Part shown: one piece after another, positions 39,589-49,700 of the stretch
Layout of the letters: every line of letters begins with the position of its first letter
How positions within the stretch are numbered: the stretch's first letter is position 1
Assembly: GCA_948470475.1 (NCBI GenBank)
Contig: OX419344.1
Coordinates: 18,272,225-18,336,224 of the forward strand
Length of the DNA stretch: 64,000 bases
Origin: Galaxea fascicularis
Lineage: Eukaryota > Cnidaria > Anthozoa > Scleractinia > Euphylliidae
Direction: 5' to 3'
Program-made: the position numbers and the translations under genes
The notes under the pieces: generated by a model
What the model was told of the DNA's origin: nothing
The model's input: only the letters and a program-made list of their open reading frames with translations
Database searches by the model: none

Positions 39589-42239
39589 CGTCTACAGGCC
39601 TCCTCCATCGCAGGAACACAAGCTCAATGTGACGTTATTCCTGAACGAATTTGCAACATTTCTAGAAATGCTGGCTAGTACTAATGGACCGCTCCTGCTG
39701 ACTGGAGATTTCAGCTTCCACCTCGATGTTCCAACTGACCGTGCTGCTATTCGTTTTATGGGTTTAATTGAAGCTTTCAATCTCATACAACACGTTAGTG
39801 CCTCTACCCATAAAGATGGACATACCCTAGACTTGGTGATCACTAAAGCCAATGATAACTTTATCAAATACATCGAAGTGTCTGATCCAGTTATATCCGA
39901 CCATTCTGCGGTGCATTGCGAGTTGTCTATCAAGAAACCAGGTCTTGAAAGGCGGGAGATAACATATAGGAATTTGCGGTCGATTGATAGAGAATGTTTT
40001 AGCCAGGATATTCGAAATTCAGAATTAGCAAATTATGACAAGTTTGAGAGTGTCTCCGCTCTAATAGACTGGTATGAGAGCACATTATCGAGATTACTTG
40101 AGCAACACGCGCCTATTAAGAAACGTGTTGTTACCCTACGACCTGCTGCGCCGTGGTACAATGATCATATCAGAACGGAAAAAGCAAAAAGAAGGAAACT
40201 GGAGAGGATATGGCGCAAAAACAAACTTACGATTAATAGGGAAATGTTCGTCGAACAATGCAAATGCGTTAACAGGCTAATTGCAGACTCAAGGATGAAG
40301 TTTTACGCTGACACCATTAAGGACAATAGTTCTAATCCGCGGGTATTGTTCTCAACGTTTGTAAAACTGTTACATCTCAAGGCAACACCAAAACTACCAT
40401 CGCATGAAAACGCCATTGATCTCGCGAACACCTTTGCTGAGGTTTTTGAGAATAAGGTTCGGTCTCTCAGGGATAACATGCTAGAAGTTACCGACTTGCC
40501 TCAAGCTTCGACCTGTCATATTCCTACGGAATTGCTTGAATTGTCTCCGACTAATGTTACAGAATTGTCTTCTCTTTTACGTACTACGGCTGGGAAATCC
40601 TGTATCTTAGATCCAGTACCTGGTGCTCTGCTGAAGGATTGTTACGATGTCTTGTTGCCTGTTATTGTGCGTATTGTGAACTTATCGCTTGATAATGCGA
40701 CCGTTCCTATGAAACTCAAGGAAGCCGCTCTTACCCCATAATCAAGAAAGAGGCCCTTGATCATGAACTCTATCCAAGTTACAGGCCTATTTCCAATCTC
40801 CGATTTGTATCCAAGGCAATAGAAAAAGTGGTTGCTGCTCGTTTGAATGAGCATCTCAATAATGGTGACCTTATGGAGCTATTTCAATCTGCTTATAGGG
40901 CCGGTCATAGCACTGAGACCGCACTGACCCGTGTTCACAATGATGTTCTCCGAGCTATTGATGATGGTCAGTGTGTTATACTTATACTCTTGGACCTTTC
41001 TGCCGCGTTCGATACTGTTGACCATTCCATTTTGTTGAATAGACTTGATCACTGCTTTGGAATCCGAGGCAAGGCTCTCACTTGGTTTCAATCCTATCTT
41101 CTAAATAGGAGCCAATTTGTTTATGTTGAGAACGAACGTTCCTCGAGCCGTTGTCTGAAATATGGCGTCCCACAGGGTTCTGTTTTAGGGCCCATGCTAT
41201 ATTCCATATACACTGCCCCGCTTGCTAATGTAATCAAACAGCACAACATGTCTTATCATTTCTATGCGGACGACACGCAAATTTATTTAAGCTTCTGTCA
41301 ATCAGCTGCAGGGGAACCAGAACATTCCACTTCTCGAGTTGAACTGTGTATTAAAGATGTTGAACAATGGATGATGATAAACAAGTTGAAATTGAATGGT
41401 GATAAAACTGAACTGTTAGTCCTTAATGCTCGCCATCGGCCGACCCCCACACTCAATTCTATATATGCCGGATCTGATTATATCACTGCATCGACCTCCG
41501 CAAGAAATATCGGCGTCTGGTTTGACAATTTGGTTTCTATGGATAAACAAATCGCTTCCATTTGCAAATCTGCATTCTACCATCTAAATAACATAGCCAA
41601 AATTAGGAAATTTATATCTTTTAAGCACTGCGAGACCCTTATTCACGCATTTATCACTTCTAAGCTTGATTATTGTAATTCCGTTTTATCCGGTCTTTCC
41701 AAGAATCAAACTCAGAGACTACAGTTTGTTCAGAACAGTGCGGCGCGCCTCCTCATGGGGACCAACAAGTATGATAACATAACACCCATATTGAGACAGC
41801 TACACTGGCTGCCTGTGACCGAGAGAATTGATTATAAAATCTTACTTCTAACATTCAAATCACTACATGGTATGGCACCTGAATATCTTTCTGAACTGTT
41901 ATCTGTTTACAAACCTGGAAGATCATTACGCTCCTCGGGTAAATCTCTCCTTGTAACACCGAAATATAATCTTAAATCATACGGGCAAAGGGCCTTTTCT
42001 TGTGCTGCCCCTGCACTGTGGAACAGTCTTCCAGACGATATAAGATCTTGTAATTCACTGACTGTTTTCAAATCTAAGTTGAAGACATTCCTTTTTAAGC
42101 GTTACTTTATTTCATAGTTTTAGTTTTTAATTGATTAGCTTTAATGATTATCTTTTTTATTATTTTAATTGTGAATATTGTAAAGCGCTGTTGAATTTCT
42201 AGAAACAGCGCTATATAAGCCTATATATTATTATATTAT
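39589..42239 (+). mobile_element. 5'-truncated CR1/L2-like non-LTR retrotransposon (endonuclease C-terminus and reverse transcriptase)
   Basis: The coding part runs from the endonuclease motif VYRPP through LLLTGDFSF and VISDHSAVH (catalytic Asp and His of the APE-type endonuclease) to a complete reverse transcriptase. RT motifs: YPSYRPISNL, LLDLSAAFDTVDHS, GVPQGSVLGPMLYS and FYADDTQIY (YADD at 41263-41274). The C-terminus is typical of the clade (LPDDIRSCNSLTVFKSKLKT, stop at 42115-42117). One single-base deletion near 40736 (CCC ATA read as CC ATA) shifts the frame, so the 39589-40741 and 40741-42117 frames are one broken ORF. The N-terminal endonuclease half and any ORF1 are missing. The 3' UTR carries an AGCGCT hairpin pair near 42185-42215 and ends in an ATT-rich tail. 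It is inserted in a foldback element. Confidence 0.9.
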
Positions 42240-42484
42240 AAGAACAAAAAAGTGGCACACGAGGCGATAGCCGAGTGTGTCACTGATGTTCTTACCAGAT
42301 TTTGAACTGAACAGACGCACGGCAACATGGAATCTATTTGTCAAATTTACGATAGCAAATGGTCAAATTGTTCGCTCTCGCTCGTTGCTGCATGGCATAA
42401 ATTATAAATTCATATGTCTGTCCGCTTATTGACAATTAAAAATTAGCCAATGAGCGCGCGAGAATTTTTGCAGTTATCGTAAAA
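42240..42484. mobile_element. Right half of the same foldback DNA element
   Basis: It begins AAGAACAAAAAAGTGGCACA directly after the LINE 3' tail. It contains a short hairpin (GAACAAAAAAGTGGCACACG against GTGTGTCACTGATGTTC) and then the inverted copy of the 31-base arm found at 39531-39561. The outer limit is uncertain; the second LINE fragment begins near 42485. Confidence 0.6.
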
Positions 42485-43000
42485 TTTCAGCACGGGTTTT
42501 TGAAAAATCGATCATGTGCAACGCAACTGCTTTCAACTCTCCATTCTATTGGTCTGAATTTGGACAAGAACATTCAGACTGACGTGGTATATTTAGACTT
42601 CGCCAAAGCTTTTGATAGTGTGGACCACAAGATCCTACTCGCTAAATTGAGTGCACATGGGGTTGCTGGTCGCTTGCTATCGTGGTTCGATGTCTACTTA
42701 ACTGGCCGAACCCAACGAGTGGTTCTTGAAGGCGCCTCTTCACAATGGACTCCTGTCACTTCCGGGGTGCCTCAAGGGAGCCTGCTTGGCCCGCTACTCT
42801 TCGTTTTGTTTATAAATGATCTACCAGACTATCTGTAATTCTTTGCCCAAGGCTATCTTCAGTACTCTGAACACCTTCCAAAACCATGTTAGAGAAGCTT
42901 TATTTGACTTTCTTTCGATGTGGAGTGGTCGTGTACTTGGTCCTCTGTCAGATTGTGCGCGTGCCATCGTCCATAACATATTCGCACTGACTTTATACTA
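42485..43000 (+). mobile_element. Second LINE fragment: reverse transcriptase palm segment of a different lineage
   Basis: The frame 42485-42838 reads CAG CAC GGG TTT and continues with [34 protein letters not shown] (motif A) and [20 protein letters not shown] (motif B). It stops at LPDYL before the YADD motif. This is a jockey/CR1-like RT distinct in sequence from the copy just upstream. Sequence after 42838 (FFAQGYLQ in a shifted frame) suggests an internal deletion. Non-functional remnant. Confidence 0.8.
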
Positions 43001-43155
43001 ATTTTTATCTCTGTGTTACAAATCGATTTTCTTTTCTTTCTATTTTCTCATGCACTATATATTCTTTTATTTTTTACACCTGGGCGGTACCTCGCATGGG
43101 TCTCCCGTTTGTACCGACCCTTTTGGGCAGCATTATCTATATTCTTTTGTTAATA

Positions 43156-43295
43156 GCGATACTCACTGTTTACAAACAAGTCTTTTGATATTTAAATTTT
43201 GCCAACCACAGAACAAAAGAATCCTTTGTTTCTAGAGCCAATAAACCTCTGGTTGGCACATTAATAACAATAGGTGACGTAACGATGAGTATCGC
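43156..43295. mobile_element. 140-bp MITE, copy B (TA target site), upstream of the cGLR gene
   Basis: Inverted copy of 1130-1269 with the same GCGATACTCA termini and TA flanks (43154-43155 and 43296-43297). It ends 144 bases before the cGLR upstream ATG at 43440, so it lies in the proximal promoter or 5' UTR. Confidence 0.85.
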
Positions 43296-43439
43296 TATTT
43301 GTTTTTGTTTTTTTGTTTGCAGTTGTTTATTTTGTTTTACTGTATATAAGAATAATCGATACACCGTGGACTCTGGGTACGAGTGGCCTTTCCCATCGCA
43401 CCCCGCGACCTCAGCTTTGCTAGAATCCGGGAAGAAAAG

Positions 43440-44174
43440 ATGGCGGAAGCGAAACAGTCAGTACCATTCAATCCATTCGATGCCGAAGTATTAATGCTAC
43501 TGCGAGATGAAACAGATATGGTCGAAGAACGATGGAAAGCAAGATTGGCAAAAGACGTCAAAGTTGAACCGAAAAATGTGGCGAAACCACTAGTTACAAA
43601 ACCAGTGTGGCCGTATGAAATGTGGCTCGTGAATTATTTAGACAATCCATCAGAGTTCAGTCGACAAACAAGAAATGGTGTGCCTTTGAGTTGCACCAGT
43701 GAGAATAATCAGCCAGATCAGCTGTCAAACCCGGATCGTAGTAGTTTGTTAGAGGCAACTAATGACTTGTGTGAAAGCAGGTTATTTCGTGAAGTTCCCG
43801 ACAAGGATTCAATGCATCACATGGAAGCGATTGCAGCCAGCGAACCGTTAAAAGCAATGGAAGTCATGACTGACTTCTTGCAAAGGAGTATCAACATGTT
43901 AACCGACCTGCAAGACCTTCTTTCAATAGGTGTTGAGAAATACTCCCCATCTATTGACAGTGGTGGAAATGAAACAGATTCAACAACTGCAGAAGACACC
44001 CAAATAATAACATCACTGACAGAGATGGACGAAAACAGCAAACGTGATACAGTGGTTCAGAAGAATCTTCAGTTGCCCCAGTTACCCTACACTGACGACA
44101 AGAGCACTCCTTGTGACTCTGATGTGGGTTTGACGAACAGTTCAGAGAAAGTGACACCTGCCAGTCATACTTAA
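43440..44174 (+). CDS. Upstream part of the cGLR reading frame (N-terminal extension, ends at in-frame TAA)
   Basis: A 244-residue frame starting MAEAKQSVPFNPFDAEVLM at an ATG in strong context (AAAAGATGGCG), ending TAA at 44172-44174. The same frame stays open without interruption for a further 562 codons into the nucleotidyltransferase domain. It contains acidic and Ser/Thr-rich low-complexity stretches in its second half and a more ordered, Trp-containing first 70 residues (VWPYEMWLVNYLDNPSEF). No known domain was recognised. Two readings are possible. Either it is the N-terminal extension of one 807-codon protein now broken by a nonsense codon, or it is an upstream cistron with the nucleotidyltransferase made from the ATG at 44373. 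The first is favoured by the shared frame and the lack of any other stop across about 2.4 kb, but the sequence cannot decide. A 140-bp MITE ends about 145 bases before the ATG. Confidence 0.6.
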   Translation: MAEAKQSVPFNPFDAEVLMLLRDETDMVEERWKARLAKDVKVEPKNVAKPLVTKPVWPYEMWLVNYLDNPSEFSRQTRNGVPLSCTSENNQPDQLSNPDRSSLLEATNDLCESRLFREVPDKDSMHHMEAIAASEPLKAMEVMTDFLQRSINMLTDLQDLLSIGVEKYSPSIDSGGNETDSTTAEDTQIITSLTEMDENSKRDTVVQKNLQLPQLPYTDDKSTPCDSDVGLTNSSEKVTPASHT

Positions 44175-44372
44175 GTGTTTGGTGAAGAAAATACAGAAAC
44201 AGAACTGGGTCTGGAAAACATTCAGAAGTCAGCTGAATGTGAGGTGCTTAGACCTAGAGCACCTGAGACAGGGCTAAGTTGTGAGAGTGATCATGCTGTT
44301 GCCACTGTTTTTGATGCCCTTGGTCCTAAAGAGGACACTACACACAGTACTATAGTGAGAGCAGAGGAAACC

Positions 44373-45863
44373 ATGGAAACAAAGTCTGATAAAAACAGAA
44401 TAGGAATAGTCAAATGTAAGGAGAGTCACACCAAAATCGAAGAGTTAGAGGAAGGCACAGGAGTTATGAATATAGATAAAGCTCCCAAACAGGTGGAAGA
44501 GATTAGCACCTCCAAGGTGCACCATTTCAAAACTGAACTTCAATCTCCAGTGTCAGTGCAATCAGTCTTAAACAAGACTATCAGAGAGTGGCTACCAAGA
44601 GTCAGTATTGATCGGTTGGTCAAAACTGAACGCATCAAGCAGTTAGTAAGAAGCTTAATGAACAATACTGTCTCAGAACTGCAGACAAAGCACTGTTTAT
44701 TTTCCAAGTGCTACATCATAAAAACTGGTAGTATGGCAGAGGGCACCAAGATTGGTCAGCCTGATGAGTTCGATTTCATGATTGCCCTCCCTATGTTAGC
44801 TGATTCAGATGTGGCAGAACTTTTGTACATCAAACTTGGGATACAAACACGCCTTCACAACAATATTCGCGATGAGGTCCTTTCCTTCCTGGGTCAGTTC
44901 TCCTTTGTTGATTCCTCTTACAGACATTATCTCACAAATGCCTATTTGCTCCAGGTTTTTCGTGAAACGCTAAAGAAACACTTACCTGTGGAGTGGACAA
45001 TACGAGAAGACAGTGGTTTACATATGATGCGAGTATATCTCAAGAATCAAACTTTGACTCTTCATCTACAATGCGAATCTGGACTAGATGCAGGCTTTAT
45101 CCTGTCAATTGATGTATGTTTGGGGATTCCTCTTGATGCTGAGCATCTCCAGAATATCTACGTTGCTGATCATACTCATGCTTTGCATCTTTCCTTCATC
45201 CGGAGCCAGTGTTTTCGAATGAATACAGGGGTTGTAGGAGTAATCAGTCGAAACCCCCTTGTTGCACAACGCTTCTTTTTTCAGATAGAACCGTACAAAT
45301 TTCGCGACAATAAATTGGCTGCAGACTGTTACAAACTGGCAAAACATGTGGCAAGAAGTTTCCTCCCAAAAATTAACAAAAACAATTGTAGTTTATGTGA
45401 GGACACTTTGATTCCATCATTTTATATGAAAACTGTGGCATGGTTTATGATGGACTTCTACACTGAAGCAGATGACTGGTCTGAAACAGAGCTTGGAAAC
45501 AGATTGATAGAGATCTTTGAAATCATAAGTTATAGCTTCCAAAGTGTATACAAAGGTTTAGCCTACAACACATATATTAACAGTATGAAGTTGGACTTTG
45601 AAATGAAATTTTCTCCAGCAGATGGCAACGTCAAGGTTGGGTTTGGAATGGACAATGAGAAACCCTGCACAATTCCTCGTGTGGAAGACCTCAATCTTGC
45701 ATCATCTGGTGTAGACGTTAGCACTGCTGTCCAAAGTTACTGGAAATATATGAAGTGCGAAGAATGGACAGTTGGTGAGCTGCTACATAAACTTATTGAG
45801 CTTTTATATGTCTTGAAGTTTACGAAAACTGATTGTAATCAGCTTGGTGTAAACCATGAATGA
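44373..45863 (+). CDS. cGAS-like receptor (cGLR), Mab-21/NTase-fold protein
   Basis: Predicted 496 residues from the ATG in a perfect Kozak context (GAAACCATGG); the frame is open back to 44175. From about residue 119 it shows the cGAS/Mab-21 nucleotidyltransferase signature: GSMAEGTKIGQPDEFDFM, with the glycine-serine motif, catalytic E132 and D134 (E-F-D), and the third acidic residue D247 in LSIDVCLGI. The C-terminal part has the Mab-21 helical region (FYMKTVAWFMM, a long acidic helix, DWSETELGNRLIEIF). Established knowledge: animal cGLRs sense double-stranded RNA or other ligands, make cyclic dinucleotides and activate STING, and stony corals have expanded sets. No His-Cys-Cys zinc ribbon like that of human cGAS is seen, as in many invertebrate cGLRs, so the ligand cannot be predicted. 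It is intronless. An in-frame TAA lies 199 bases upstream, so the locus may be a nonsense allele of a longer protein. Mab-21-like developmental proteins are the alternative, but the complete catalytic triad favours an enzyme. Confidence 0.8.
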   Translation: METKSDKNRIGIVKCKESHTKIEELEEGTGVMNIDKAPKQVEEISTSKVHHFKTELQSPVSVQSVLNKTIREWLPRVSIDRLVKTERIKQLVRSLMNNTVSELQTKHCLFSKCYIIKTGSMAEGTKIGQPDEFDFMIALPMLADSDVAELLYIKLGIQTRLHNNIRDEVLSFLGQFSFVDSSYRHYLTNAYLLQVFRETLKKHLPVEWTIREDSGLHMMRVYLKNQTLTLHLQCESGLDAGFILSIDVCLGIPLDAEHLQNIYVADHTHALHLSFIRSQCFRMNTGVVGVISRNPLVAQRFFFQIEPYKFRDNKLAADCYKLAKHVARSFLPKINKNNCSLCEDTLIPSFYMKTVAWFMMDFYTEADDWSETELGNRLIEIFEIISYSFQSVYKGLAYNTYINSMKLDFEMKFSPADGNVKVGFGMDNEKPCTIPRVEDLNLASSGVDVSTAVQSYWKYMKCEEWTVGELLHKLIELLYVLKFTKTDCNQLGVNHE

Positions 45864-46304
45864 TTTCTCATTTCCACTACTGTATTTACTCGATTGAGCA
45901 CTGTGGGGCTCTTTAAATTTTTAGTTTTATTTGTGTTTAAAAAAAGTCAGCACACGTAAAATGAAAAAAGGTAGAGAAAGCGAATACCAAACATAACCAC
46001 TCTGAACTGAGAATATTGTAGTCCAGGCAAGTAAATGTCTGGTGTTGTTTTAGAATGAGTTCTATTGCACTTGCTTTTAATTTGCTTATTGACTCCATGA
46101 TGAAGCGCCACACTGCTGTGAATGAATGCGATGCTTACCACATATATGCTGGCATGTGTGTAAATGGTGATGCTATCCTCTCCTTTTTGCAAAGATTTGT
46201 CCAAACATTAATACCTGCATTGTTATTTTTATATTTAGTATACACGTAGTAACCCCTATTTTTCTTAGTTCGAGACAACGGTGAAAGAATTTTACCACTC
46301 AAGC

Positions 46305-46400
46305 GCTGTTGACTCGAAACTCAATCCTCGATACTCGATGCTTTCGAAAATTGAGGTTCAAGTATCGAGTTTTGAGACGCTCAAAGAATTTTTCGAGAAA
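46305..46400. repeat. TCGAG/CGATACTCGA foldback repeat
   Basis: GACTCGAAACTCAATCCTCG and CGATACTCG are partly matched inverted by AGTATCGAGTTTTGAGACGC. A short coral-type repeat between the cGLR and ASZ1-like loci. Confidence 0.55.
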
Positions 46401-46709
46401 ACGATTTATATCTTGAATTTGTAACAATAGAAATAAACAATACCACACTTTGTGCGACTTCGTTTATTCGTACAAGAGTACATGTTTTTCACATTAACAT
46501 CCAAATCGTTAGTCTGGAGTTGAAGCCTTGATGCGCAATGATACAGCATTCATACAATACAAGCTGTACAGTAATTCAAGAAATTGTAACATTTTTTGCG
46601 AGCAGAAACCAGATGGGCTTATAATTATTATTAGAGGATTTGAGAATAGATATAAGATACAACTGATCAAATTAATTACATAACAGAACAGTCACGCGAC
46701 TACGGCACT

Positions 46710-49700
46710 CTACATCCTGTGCACCAAGAATGCACCCAATGCAACCGTTACAACTCCTGTGAGAAACATCAAGCTGCCTCGTGATAAGTGTTTGGCTGAC
46801 TGTGGTTTTTCATTGGAAATCAGGTCTGGTGCTGTGTTGGACACCTTGGATTTGATCTGCCGATAACCAGACAAATTTGTTGGTCAAAAATTACTTCTCT
46901 CAAGTTTTCACCTTGTTCAAACTGTCCTGCTATGAAACCAATGAAAAGTACAAATTACAGGTTATGATACTTTCAGTGACTGGGCATTTGTATGATACTA
47001 TAATCATAATATTGTAACATTTCTTAATTAAGTGTGGTAGAATTGACCTGTCAATTGAAAGTATTAACTGCTGGAAACTATAGCGAGTCACCTTAAAGGT
47101 GATGTTAAACAAGACAACTTTTAATGTGCAACTTTTGTTTTTATTACATGACGCAAATTTATTGCAACATTTTAAATTCGGGCAACCATGTTGCAAGTTT
47201 TTGAATCACTTTCAAAAAGCTGCAGCATATTGCTACACTGAAATGTTGCTTTAAAAGTCACCCCGTGCACAATGTTACACGATATTGATTTTTAAACCCA
47301 ACAATGTTGTGTTTCCCTATTAACTACAAGACAGCTCAAGCCATTCATCACCGACCTGGGAAATCTGAGTCTTTACAGTTCAGAGTTCTTCACTTAAACT
47401 ATCTACAGCTTCCACAGACTGCTTCGTTGGAGAATAATTCCATTCCTTCAGCTGCTGTGACATCCTAAAAGAAAAAAAAAGAATGAAAAAGCACTAAAAG
47501 AAGAGTTTGGCCAAAGAAAACTCAAAAACTAGTGGAAGGGTAGAAAAGAAAATCATAGCCCAGCATGCAGAGTGAAACATTGATATTGTGGAAATCGTGG
47601 CTGAAGTTACTATACCTGCACAAACTCCAGAGGTTCCTTAACAGTGTTAACGTGTTTCTGTACATATGACACACTGCTCCTGATGAATGTCAAATGTTTA
47701 GACACATTGGCCAAAATAACTGTTGTTTCTGGGGCACTTAATGATTGAAAATGAAAATACGCATGATTACATTATTTTGTTTAACCTATGCCATCAGCTG
47801 CATTTTATAATGAGAACTTGATGCAATTGTCTCCTCTTGTTATGGACTGAAGAAGGATAATATTATTGAATAAAAAATACATGTATTGGACTGTCAGTTC
47901 TGTCAGAATTAACTGTTAATTGAAATGTATTATAATTTATTCCAAATTATGTCAAATACAGTATTACTATATAATTATAATACATTTCATTTACCATCAT
48001 AATTTATTTTCCTTTATTCCTCACTGGAATTAACTCTGACTGGAAAGATAATTTATTTAACTGGTCATAGTCAATACCACCTTAAAGGATGTCTCTCCAT
48101 TGACTGCAGGCTAGCAACATCTCACTCCTTTTTGTGAACTTCTCTGATGGCATCAAGAATCTTAGTTCAAACACCTACTTGAGTAATTCCATCTGCAAAA
48201 TAAAATGACAGAGGTTTAGAGAATCAAAACTTTTGTTAAGTGGCTTATTTGAATAAAAATGTAGCATCATAGTCCTTTGATACTGCACATTCTCTGCCAT
48301 CAACAGACAATTAAGAAAAGCTCTGACTAATTAGAACAAATGCGGTCAATGGTTATTTTCAACATAAACTGGTCTAGCTCCTTTTCCGTCAGATTTAAGA
48401 AGTCATCAAATGTTAACTTGTGTTCCTTAAATGGGCAATTCCAGAAAATATCCATACCCAACCACGGACGGCTTCCATGTTTTAACCCCCCCTTGCCTTC
48501 GGAAATTCCAGAATGCGTTACCCCCCCATGCCCTCAGAATTCCATAATCGTGAACCCCTCCTACCCTTCGGAATTTCCGGGGTTTTTTGGGAGGTACATT
48601 TTCGACTTGGCAACGTTTATATGAACAAACGAACATGAATTTATGCCTCCCAAAGGCTGTTATCTAGCGGCGCCAGGCGACAAGCTTTACTCTTCAGCGA
48701 CAAGAATAACCTACCGCGTGTGGCCAGGGTGTGCAACCTTTTTTTTTTAAGTCTAAATTTGGCTATAAAAAAACACCACTTACGGTAATTTTCATCCTCT
48801 TTGTTTTCTTGTGTTGTTCTGACGTTTACAAAGCAAAATAGCTAAAAAGACTGTTAAAATCTTTCGGCGGTTGAAAAGGTTAAAAATACCGTCGAGCCTT
48901 CGATCTTTCATCGTTGGGACCCTTCATATGTTATGTAGTGTGCACGAAAAGTCTTAATTTGGCTTTGTTTTCTTGTGTTGTTTTGACGTTCACAAAGCAA
49001 AATAGCTCGAAAGACTGTTTAAAAAATCTTTTGGTCGATTGCCGTCCGGCAGTCCGAATGTAAAATTATCTGACGGGCGTTCCTTGGAAGCGAGGGACAG
49101 GTGCGAGTTTTTTTGCCGTTTATCGGGCGGGAGACGGGAGTATCAAGAAATTGCACGCGGTAAATAAGGTACTTTTTCAGACGTTATTCACTTGACAAGA
49201 AATTCATCAAGGTAAATGTGAAACCCACGTTTTACTGTTCACTTCTACGTGTCTGATCAATCGATGCTTGTCTTCTGCTTCCGCGATCATACGTTCGTGG
49301 TTTATTTACGAACTGCAAAAGTCGACAACAATAGTGTTTTCAAGGAACTCAGTCTACTCTTTCTACTCTAGAAATCCCACCCGTGAACCCCCCCCCATGC
49401 CTTCGGATATTTTCCAATTGTAAATGCCCCCCCATTCCTTCAGAATTCCAGTTCAAAGAACCTCCCCTCCCCTTCGGAAATCCTAAAAGCCGTCCGTGGT
49501 ATAGGTATGGATATTTTCTGGAATCGCCCAATGTGAACAAAAACTCAGTTTTAGTCATCAGTGAACAGAATTAAATCAAACCTGAACCTACAGTTACAGT
49601 TCTCACAATCACGTATGGATGGATAAACTGATCAACTGGACAGCTGACAGGCAACACGCTGCCTCACAACCCCCCACCCACCACCACCTGCTTACCATGC

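Noticed and set aside
44172..44174. Recoded stop (selenocysteine or similar) in the cGLR frame
   Set aside because: The codon is TAA, not TGA, and there is no sign of a recoding element; a nonsense change or separate start is simpler.
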